The translations under genes were made by a program, and so were the position numbers. Source: Candidatus Bathyarchaeota archaeon (lineage in GTDB: Archaea > Thermoproteota > Bathyarchaeia > TCS64). Taken from it: 11,151 bases of DNA. The stretch's first letter is position 1. Each line of letters opens with the position of its first letter. Positions 6,268 through 11,151 of this stretch are shown here, in pieces. The DNA is taken from NCBI GenBank assembly GCA_030593155.1, contig JAUVHT010000013.1, forward strand, positions 1-11,151, in the 5' to 3' direction. Below the pieces are notes generated by a model that was not told where the DNA came from, searched no databases, and saw nothing but the letters and a program-made list of their open reading frames with translations.

Positions 6268-6297
6268 ATATAACATAAAACGTTCAATTAGAGGAGA
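6268..6297 (+). promoter_or_regulatory. purC promoter candidate and ribosome-binding site
   Basis: CATATAACATAAAAC (from 6268) is a TATA-like stretch. GAGGAGA (6291-6297) is a clear Shine-Dalgarno motif 9 nt before the ATG at 6307 and fixes that start. The TATA-to-RBS distance is tight, so the true promoter may lie slightly upstream in the A tract at 6243-6250. Confidence 0.45.
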
Positions 6298-6306
6298 TAA
6301 ACCAGC

Positions 6307-7290
6307 ATGAATAACGGCGGAACCCCCGAAAAAGAGGCGTTCCTCGTCCCGGATCCCCTCGGCCCGGGGGATATCGAAGTCCTTCAGGCCTCCAACGTCT
6401 ACGGGGCCAACAACCCCCCGCGCAGGGGTAAGATCAGGGACGTCTACAACCTCGGAGACAAGATGCTCATCGTGACCACGGACAGGATCTCGGCTTTCGA
6501 CGTCGTCTACCCAACCCTCATACCCCACAAGGGGGAGAGCCTCCACGCCCTGTCGGTCCACTGGTTCGAGAGGACCAGGGGGGTCTTCCCCAATCACTTC
6601 GAGGAGTCCGTAGACTCCCGGTCGATGCGGGTGACCAAGGCGGAGCGCATCGATATCGAGTGGGTTTGCAGGGCCTATCTTTACGGTTCGGCTTGGAGAG
6701 CTTACCGGGATGGCGCCCGGACGATAAGCGGCGTGGAAGTCCCCGACGACCTGTTGATGGCGGAGGAACTGCCCGAAGTCATCCTCACTCCCACCACGAA
6801 GAGCGATGTGGGTCATGACATGGAGATCAGTAAGGCTCAAGCCATCGAGGAAGGCCTAGTGACCCTAGATGAGTGGGTCGAGCTAGAGGAGGCCACTCAC
6901 AAGCTGTTCGGTTTCTACAGGGCCAAGGCGAGGAAGAGGGGCTTAATCATCCCCGACTTCAAGCTGGAGTTCGGCAGGCTCGACGGCGGCCTCATCCAGA
7001 TCGACGAGCCCCCCACCCACGACTCCGCCAGGTACTGGGCTGAGGAGTTCTACGAGGCCGGCAGGGGCCAAGAGGCGACATGCCTCGACAAGGAGTTCCT
7101 CAGGGAGTGCCTCAGAAGACTCGGATACACCGGCAACGGGCCGCCCCCGTCGATCCCGACCCCCGTGGTCCGGGAGGTCTCCAAGCGCTGCGTCGCCTCC
7201 TACAAGGTCATAAGCGGGAGGAAGACCCTGGCAGACTTCGACTTGAAGACCGTCGACGAGGTCATGGAGGAGCTCGGCCTGCACGCGTGA
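6307..7290 (+). CDS. purC: Phosphoribosylaminoimidazole-succinocarboxamide synthase (SAICAR synthetase)
   Basis: PurC joins CAIR with L-aspartate using ATP, a late step of IMP synthesis. The 327-residue protein shows the ATP-binding GKIRDVY (41-47), TTDRISAFD (57-65), the YLYGSAW segment (124-130), TPTTKSDVGHD (161-171), IIPDFKLEFG (214-223) and DEPP.HDSARYW (233-244), where DSxR binds substrate. It is the long, yeast Ade1-like form (about 300 residues) rather than the 240-residue bacterial form. The N-terminal 25 or so residues precede the recognisable core and may be a lineage extension. The start is fixed by GAGGAGA 9 nt upstream. It is followed after 23 nt by the TrpF-like gene in the same direction, so the two are probably co-transcribed. 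Confidence 0.95.
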   Translation: MNNGGTPEKEAFLVPDPLGPGDIEVLQASNVYGANNPPRRGKIRDVYNLGDKMLIVTTDRISAFDVVYPTLIPHKGESLHALSVHWFERTRGVFPNHFEESVDSRSMRVTKAERIDIEWVCRAYLYGSAWRAYRDGARTISGVEVPDDLLMAEELPEVILTPTTKSDVGHDMEISKAQAIEEGLVTLDEWVELEEATHKLFGFYRAKARKRGLIIPDFKLEFGRLDGGLIQIDEPPTHDSARYWAEEFYEAGRGQEATCLDKEFLRECLRRLGYTGNGPPPSIPTPVVREVSKRCVASYKVISGRKTLADFDLKTVDEVMEELGLHA

Positions 7291-7313
7291 TCCAAGGATA
7301 ACTATGAAGAAGA

Positions 7314-7982
7314 ATGGGATCCACTGTGGCGCCGAAGGTGAAGATCTGCTGCATAGGCAGCATAGAGGAGGCACGGCTCGCCATCAGACATGGGGCCTCT
7401 GCCCTGGGCCTGGTCTCGGAGATGCCCAGCGGCCCCGGTGTCATCCCGGAGGAGTCCATCGCGGAGATCGCCTCCTCCATCCCGCCCTTCGTCACATCCG
7501 TCCTCCTGACGTCCAAGAGGGACGCCGCCTCCATCCTCGAGCAGCACAGACGATGCGGGACCAACGCAATCCAGATCTGCGACGAGATAGGGATCCCCAG
7601 CCTCGACGAGCTCAGGAGAAGCCTACCAGTGGTGAAGATCATACAGGTCATCCACGTGAGAGGCGAAGAGTCAGTCGAGGAGGCGGCTTCCGTCGCCCCT
7701 CATGTTGACGCCGTTCTTTTGGATTCGGGGGACCCATCCCTCAGGGTGAGGGAGCTGGGGGGGACGGGCCGGATCCACGACTGGAGCGTCAGCGGGAGGA
7801 TCAGGGAAACAGTCGGAATTCCTGTGATACTGGCCGGGGGGTTGGACCCGGAGAACGTCGCTGAGGCCATCAGGGTGGTCAGGCCCTACGCCATCGACGT
7901 CTGCAGCGGCGTGAGGACCGATAGCAGGCTGGACGAGTCCAAGCTCCAAGAGTTCTTCAAACAGGTATCGCGCAGTATTTGA
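7314..7982 (+). CDS. TrpF-like (beta/alpha)8 protein of the KICCIGS type
   Basis: The 222-residue product has the TrpF (phosphoribosylanthranilate isomerase) frame. VKICCIGS (9-16) carries Cys12 in the position of the catalytic Cys, DAVLLDSG (132-139) has Asp137 in the position of the catalytic acid, and GGTGRIHDW (149-157), AGGL.PENV (174-182) and DVCSGVR (195-201) form the phosphate-binding end. Both catalytic residues are kept, but the usual KICG glycine is Cys13 and the protein shares the MPSGPGVI (37-44) motif of a paralogous group I remember from diverse bacteria. No other trp gene is in the window and purC precedes it by 23 nt. It could be a real Amadori-type isomerase for tryptophan or a paralog acting on another phosphoribosyl amine, perhaps linked to purines. 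ATG 7314 is the first in-frame start; GTG 7338 is a possible shorter one. Confidence 0.8.
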   Translation: MGSTVAPKVKICCIGSIEEARLAIRHGASALGLVSEMPSGPGVIPEESIAEIASSIPPFVTSVLLTSKRDAASILEQHRRCGTNAIQICDEIGIPSLDELRRSLPVVKIIQVIHVRGEESVEEAASVAPHVDAVLLDSGDPSLRVRELGGTGRIHDWSVSGRIRETVGIPVILAGGLDPENVAEAIRVVRPYAIDVCSGVRTDSRLDESKLQEFFKQVSRSI

Positions 7983-8008
7983 CATTGCGTAAATGCGTGT
8001 CTACCCGC

Positions 8009-8281
8009 TCAGGCGAGTTCATTGTACGTCGCCAGTGTGGCCTCGGCGATCCGGAATGCGAATCGCATCCTGTGGAGCCACCTAGCCGGGTCCTCATCCT
8101 TCGCCCTCTTCCAGTTCTCCATGTGCGGCACCAACTCCCAGATGGAGTGCCTCGCCTTCAGCGGGCGAGACGCCACCTCCTTCGCATTGATCTCCGAAAG
8201 GAACTCCATCACAGAGCCGCCGTGCCACGCGTCGCTGTAGAAGGTCTTCCGCATCTGATACTTGATCCTCTCTATCGACAT
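8009..8281 (-). pseudogene. DinB-like protein, N-terminal half only (possible remnant)
   Basis: The 90-residue reading frame (ATG 8281; a GTG at 8284 would add one residue) matches the start of DinB/YfiT-type four-helix proteins: DAWHGGSVMEFL (18-29), an A-x-x-x-P segment and HSIWELVPHMENW (45-57), with His53 in the first metal-ligand position. Family members are usually about 150-170 residues and carry a second and third metal histidine in the C-terminal half. Here the frame stops soon after a charged linker and one helix, so that half is missing. The other two minus-strand frames downstream show no lost C-terminus, pointing to deletion rather than a simple frameshift. A short functional form cannot be excluded. 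It lies 48 nt downstream of the P-loop gene on the same strand and is convergent with the TrpF-like gene. Confidence 0.6.
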
Positions 8282-8329
8282 CACGAACCCGATCTAGAAT
8301 GGAATCATGACTAAAAATGTAGTTGGAAC

Positions 8330-9667
8330 CTATAGGGCCTTGGAGAGGAGGTCAAAGATCGCTTCCTCGATCTCCCCTGGGACGATCTCCTCCAACTCGT
8401 ACCTCACCCTTACGACGGGCTTCTCCACCTTCAGGTATCTCCGGATGTCCGTGGGAGTCCCCAGAAGGACCAGGTCGCACGGGGTGTCGTTGATGGCCTT
8501 GCTTAGCTCGTCCATCTGGTTCTCGCTGTAGCCCACCGCTGGCAACACCTTCTCCAGATGGGGATAGAGCTCGTAGAGCTCCTTGATGGACCCTGTCGCG
8601 TAGGGCCTCGGGTCGACGATGACCGCCCCCAGCTCCTTCGCCTTGATGGTGGCGGCGCCGTAGCTCATCCCTCCGTGGGTGACGGTGGGCCCGTCCTCCA
8701 CCACAAGGACCCGTTTGCCCTCCAACTCCTCTTCCCGTTCAGCCGTGATCAAGATGTCGGCCTTGAAGACACGAGCCGACGGGTTCAATCCCTTCACGTT
8801 CTCGATGGTCCTCTCCACATCCTCAGGCTTGGCGGTGTTCACCTTGCTGACGATTACGATGTCCGCCATCCTAACATTCGTGGTCCCAGGATAGTAGTTG
8901 AGCTCGTCTCCGACCCTGTGAGGGTCTACCAATACTATGTGAACCGTGGGCTCGTAGAAAGGGAAGTCGTTGTTCCCCCCGTCCCAGACCACCACGTCGG
9001 CCTCCTTCTCCGCCGCCTCTAGTATCTCCTTGTAGTCGACCCCAGCGAAGACTATCGCCCCGTTCTCAATGTGGGGCTCATAGTCCTCCCTCTCCTCTAT
9101 GGTGCACTCGTGCCTGTCCAGGTCATCCAGGGTCTCGAACCGCTGGACCCTCTGCTTGGCCAGGTTCCCGTAGGGCATCGGGTGGCGGATGACCACCACC
9201 CTGTATCCCTTCTCCCTGAGCCTGGGGAGGAGCCAGCGGGAGGTGGGGCTCTTGCCGCTCCCCGTCCGGGAGGCGCAGACCGACACCAAGGGCTTCGAGG
9301 GCTTGATCATCGTCGCCTCCGGCCCGAGGAGGACGAAGGTAGCCCCGGCGGCCAGAGCCCGGGACGCCTCGTTCATGACGTAGCTATGGGAGACGTCGCT
9401 GTAGGAGAAGACGACCTCGTCCACGTCCAGCTCCTCTATGAGCCTCTCCAGCATGGACTCGGGGTAGATCCTGATCCCACTGGGGTACCCGATCCCGGCC
9501 AGCTCCGGGGGGTAGACCCTCTTCTCTACGCCCGACTCTGCGTCCAAGTCGGAGATCTGGGCTGCGGTGAAGGCTACGACCTCGTAGTCCGGGTTGCTCC
9601 TGTAGAAGGTGTTGAAGTTGTGGAAGTCCCGGCCCGCCGCCCCCATGATGATGACTTTTTTAACCAT
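8330..9667 (-). CDS. P-loop protein related to cyclic 2,3-diphosphoglycerate synthetase (COG2403-like)
   Basis: The 445-residue product has an N-terminal Rossmann-like domain (VKKVIIMGAAGRDFHNFN, 2-19; a YSD..HSYVM segment 89-98). A central P-loop NTPase domain follows, with Walker A ASRTGSGKS (132-140; Lys139, Ser140) and a Walker-B-like VVVWDGGNND. This architecture is shared by CpgS, which closes 2,3-diphosphoglycerate into the cyclic form in some methanogens, and by a wider group of predicted GTPases of unknown role. Given the organism type, the wider group is more likely and the cyclic-DPG reaction should not be assumed. It is probably cytoplasmic. ATG 9667 has GTGAG 5 nt upstream and a TATA candidate near 9699-9708. 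It is divergent from purE, with 113 bp between starts containing a 12-nt palindrome. Confidence 0.78.
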   Translation of the reverse strand: MVKKVIIMGAAGRDFHNFNTFYRSNPDYEVVAFTAAQISDLDAESGVEKRVYPPELAGIGYPSGIRIYPESMLERLIEELDVDEVVFSYSDVSHSYVMNEASRALAAGATFVLLGPEATMIKPSKPLVSVCASRTGSGKSPTSRWLLPRLREKGYRVVVIRHPMPYGNLAKQRVQRFETLDDLDRHECTIEEREDYEPHIENGAIVFAGVDYKEILEAAEKEADVVVWDGGNNDFPFYEPTVHIVLVDPHRVGDELNYYPGTTNVRMADIVIVSKVNTAKPEDVERTIENVKGLNPSARVFKADILITAEREEELEGKRVLVVEDGPTVTHGGMSYGAATIKAKELGAVIVDPRPYATGSIKELYELYPHLEKVLPAVGYSENQMDELSKAINDTPCDLVLLGTPTDIRRYLKVEKPVVRVRYELEEIVPGEIEEAIFDLLSKAL

Positions 9668-9698
9668 TAGGTCTCACTGGAATCAATTTAGGTTAATA

Positions 9699-9708
9699 CT
9701 AAATAAGC
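9699..9708 (-). promoter_or_regulatory. TATA-box candidate for the CpgS-like gene
   Basis: Minus-strand GCTTATTTAG is centred about 36 nt before the ATG at 9667, predicting a leader of about 10 nt that includes the GTGAG motif. Confidence 0.4.
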
Positions 9709-9723
9709 TTAACAACCCTCGAA

Positions 9724-9735
9724 ACGCCGCGGCGT
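9724..9735 (+). promoter_or_regulatory. 12-nt perfect palindrome between divergent cpgS-like and purE promoters
   Basis: ACGCCGCGGCGT is an exact palindrome located between the two TATA candidates. It is followed by GTTTC (9741-9745), which is the reverse complement of GAAAC (9721-9725) overlapping its left edge. Its midpoint position would let one dimeric regulator affect both genes. Confidence 0.4.
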
Positions 9736-9742
9736 GGCTAGT

Positions 9743-9752
9743 TTCTTAAAAC
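9743..9752 (+). promoter_or_regulatory. TATA-box candidate for purE
   Basis: TTCTTAAAAC is centred about 34 nt before the ATG at 9781 and predicts a leader of about 8 nt. No ribosome-binding site is evident, consistent with a short or absent leader. Confidence 0.4.
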
Positions 9753-9780
9753 CATAGGGCTATACTCTAGGTGTGGGACC

Positions 9781-10224
9781 ATGGCGCGTGTTTCGTTGAT
9801 CATCGGGAGCGAGTCAGACCGGGAGCTAGGGGAGAAGGCGGAAGCCATTCTGAAGGATTTCGGCGTCGATCACGATTTCGAGGTGTTCTCCGCCCATCGG
9901 AATCCTCAGGCCCTTAAGGATTTTGTCGAGGCCTCAGACTCGGAGGTCTTCATAGCCATCGCGGGCCTCTCCGCCGCCCTGCCGGGGTTCATAGCGGCCC
10001 ACACGCTGAAACCCGTTATCGGGGTCCCCAAGGACGTCAAGCTCGGGGGTCTGGACTCGCTGCTCTCCATCGTCCAGATGCCCACCGGCGTGCCCGTGGC
10101 CTGCGTGGGGATCGACAACGCCCGGAACGCCGCCCTCCTGGCGATTGAGATCCTCGCCCTCGCTGATGAGGGGTTGAAGGAGAAACTGGGGGAGTATCGG
10201 CGCAAGAGGGCCTCTAGAAATTAG
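9781..10224 (+). CDS. purE: PurE: AIR carboxylase / N5-CAIR mutase
   Basis: The 147-residue product shows the PurE pattern: GSESD (9-13), SAHRNP (37-42) with catalytic His39, [11 protein letters not shown] (60-70), [25 protein letters not shown] and a closing [12 protein letters not shown]. It provides CAIR, the substrate of PurC, in the cytoplasm as an octamer in known family members. SAHR is the bacterial/archaeal class I form, yet the usual AAHLPG reads SAALPG, so its histidine is replaced by alanine. No purK lies nearby; the class I N5-CAIR route would need one elsewhere, otherwise PurE may use AIR and CO2 directly. It has its own promoter candidate. It is convergent with purQ, and the coding ends overlap by 11 nt (10214-10224). 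Confidence 0.95.
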   Translation: MARVSLIIGSESDRELGEKAEAILKDFGVDHDFEVFSAHRNPQALKDFVEASDSEVFIAIAGLSAALPGFIAAHTLKPVIGVPKDVKLGGLDSLLSIVQMPTGVPVACVGIDNARNAALLAIEILALADEGLKEKLGEYRRKRASRN

Positions 10225-11029
10225 CCTCCACGAACCGTACGACGGACTCGAAGAAGAGCCTGCCGTCCCCGTACTCCTCAGGCTTCCCCTTCTTGGTCCA
10301 CTCTGGCATCAGGTATCCGAAGTAGGCCCTCTCGGGGTGGGGCATGAACCCCAGGACGTTCCCCTCGGGGTTGCAGATGCCTGCGATATCATGGAAGGCA
10401 CCGTTGGGGTTCTCGGGCCAATCCCCCTCGGCGTAGGAGCCGTCGGCTTTCACGTACCTGAAGACGAGCTGGTCGTTCTCATGCAGCCTCTGCAGATACT
10501 CCTCCTGGCGGTCGGTGGGCAGCATGAACCTGCCCTCGCCGTGGGCCACGGGGCACTTGGTGACATATCCCTTGGGTAGGTCCCCGAGCATTGCGCAGTT
10601 GCCCCTGCCGACGTTCTTCATCCGGATCCACCGGTTCTGGTAGCCGTGGGTGCTATTCCCGAGAGCCGCCTGGGGGGTGGGGGAGCGCCCCTCGAAGCCG
10701 GGGAGGAAGCCGGTCTCCACAAGCACCTGGAAGCCGTTGCAGATGCCGATCACCGGCCGACCGGTCTCGACGAACTCCACCATCTCCCTCCCGATGCGGG
10801 ACTCGCACTCCTTGGCCCAGATGGCTCCGCTCCTCACGTAGTCCCCATAGCTGAATCCCCCTGGGAAGACGAGGATGTCGTAGTCCAGGAGGTTCTTCTC
10901 CCTGAAGACATTCTGGGAGTGGACCAGGTGGGTCTGGACCCCCAGGTCGTTGAAGGCCCTCACCGTCTCCAGATCGCAGTTCGTCCCAGGGGCCCTCATC
11001 ATCAGGACCCTGATGTCCTCGCGCCTCAT
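10214..11029 (-). CDS. purQ: Phosphoribosylformylglycinamidine synthase glutaminase subunit
   Basis: PurQ supplies ammonia from glutamine to PurL in FGAM synthesis. The 271-residue class I glutamine amidotransferase has [12 protein letters not shown] (11-22), the [15 protein letters not shown] block (56-70), the nucleophile elbow GICNGFQ (95-101) with Cys97, and FMPHPER (228-234) with His231 and Glu233, so the catalytic triad is complete. It is longer than typical bacterial PurQ (about 225) and matches the archaeal form with an extended centre. ATG 11029 has GGAGG 7 nt upstream and overlaps the purL stop by ATGA, so it is translated with purL. The 3' end overlaps purE. Confidence 0.96.
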   Translation of the reverse strand: MRREDIRVLMMRAPGTNCDLETVRAFNDLGVQTHLVHSQNVFREKNLLDYDILVFPGGFSYGDYVRSGAIWAKECESRIGREMVEFVETGRPVIGICNGFQVLVETGFLPGFEGRSPTPQAALGNSTHGYQNRWIRMKNVGRGNCAMLGDLPKGYVTKCPVAHGEGRFMLPTDRQEEYLQRLHENDQLVFRYVKADGSYAEGDWPENPNGAFHDIAGICNPEGNVLGFMPHPERAYFGYLMPEWTKKGKPEEYGDGRLFFESVVRFVEANF

Positions 11030-11151
11030 CTCGCCGCCTCCAGGGGGGTCTTCCAGGCCCCGATGAGATCGTCCAAGGGGATCTCGAACAGTACCTCCGC
11101 TCCCTTCCTGACCGTCATGGCCTTCCCCTCTTTCAAAACGCCAATCTTCGC
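11026..11151 (-). CDS. purL: PurL C-terminus (partial; runs off the window)
   Basis: Reading minus strand from the window edge gives about 41 residues. They begin AKIGVLKEGKAMTVRKG and end in a PLDDLIGAWKTPLEAA-like tail before TGA (11028-11026). The pattern, beta strands with Gly turns followed by L-x-x-L-x-x-A-W, matches the C-terminal domain of FGAM synthase PurL. The gene lies upstream of purQ and overlaps it by 4 nt (ATGA), an arrangement that supports the call. Most of the protein, including ATP- and substrate-binding regions, is outside the window, so nothing can be said about its integrity or about purS. Confidence 0.8.
   Translation of the reverse strand, partial: AKIGVLKEGKAMTVRKGAEVLFEIPLDDLIGAWKTPLEAAR

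Noticed and set aside
6217..6840. 207-codon open frame antisense to purC
   Set aside because: It covers highly conserved purC motifs on the other strand and shows no domain or ribosome-binding signal.
7304..7708. ATG at 7304 opening a 134-codon frame overlapping the TrpF-like gene
   Set aside because: Arg/Gly/His-rich shadow of the TrpF-like frame. The AAGGA upstream could serve as its ribosome-binding site, but the product has no sense as a protein.
8330..9667. Naming the P-loop gene cpgS
   Set aside because: The architecture fits, but cyclic 2,3-DPG synthesis is known from certain methanogens and nothing else here suggests such an organism, so no symbol is given.
9071..9670. 199-codon open frame antisense to the CpgS-like gene
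   Set aside because: Low-complexity Gly/Val/Pro/Asp composition and no start signals; the opposite strand has a P-loop gene.
1..11151. CRISPR arrays, tRNA/rRNA genes, insertion sequences and attachment sites
   Set aside because: No regularly spaced repeats, tRNA-like T-loop/CCA patterns, transposase or integrase motifs, or paired long terminal repeats were seen on either strand by eye; weak or partial cases could be missed.

Overview
The window reads as a compact, GC-rich archaeal chromosome segment. A eukaryote-type ribosomal protein eS26, which is absent from Euryarchaeota as far as I recall, a wHTH protein resembling DUF4443, archaeal-type PurQ and PurE, a CDP-archaeol-type phosphatidyltransferase, and TATA-like boxes about 25-35 nt before many starts all point to the TACK group. 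A Bathyarchaeia-like lineage is my best guess, but it is inference. No rRNA, tRNA, CRISPR array, insertion sequence or phage gene was seen.

Layout. Left part (1-2693): a small zinc-metallopeptidase-like gene on the minus strand is divergent from a plus-strand three-gene run. The run encodes an ECF-type S component (six membrane segments), a membrane-anchored DUF4430 (transcobalamin C-terminal-like) protein and a wHTH/DUF4443-like regulator. A perfect 21-nt palindrome lies between the TATA box and the start of the first gene. A gamma-glutamylcyclotransferase-like gene follows. Middle (2696-6116): an Amidohydro_3 hydrolase (minus), an SGNH/GDSL hydrolase (plus), eS26 (plus) and a CDP-alcohol phosphatidyltransferase (minus). 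Right part (6307-11151): purine biosynthesis genes purC (plus), purE (plus), purQ and the 3' end of purL (minus). Interleaved with them are a TrpF-like barrel protein with a KICCIGS motif right after purC, and, on the minus strand, a P-loop protein of the cyclic-2,3-diphosphoglycerate-synthetase/COG2403 type followed by a short DinB-like remnant.

How the genes work together. The purine genes cover several steps of IMP synthesis: FGAM synthase (PurL/PurQ), AIR carboxylation (PurE) and SAICAR synthesis (PurC). No purK or purS is visible here. The S-component/DUF4430/wHTH run looks like a self-contained uptake module with its own regulator and operator. The ATPase and T subunits are not in the window, so it would need a shared ECF energising module elsewhere. 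This is the best candidate for an undescribed system.

Genes are tightly packed. Three convergent pairs end within a few bases of each other or overlap, one of them sharing a CTAG that supplies both TAG stops. The longest non-coding stretch is about 190 nt (6117-6306), so no gap exceeds 300 bases. The first 36 bases hold no recognisable gene.
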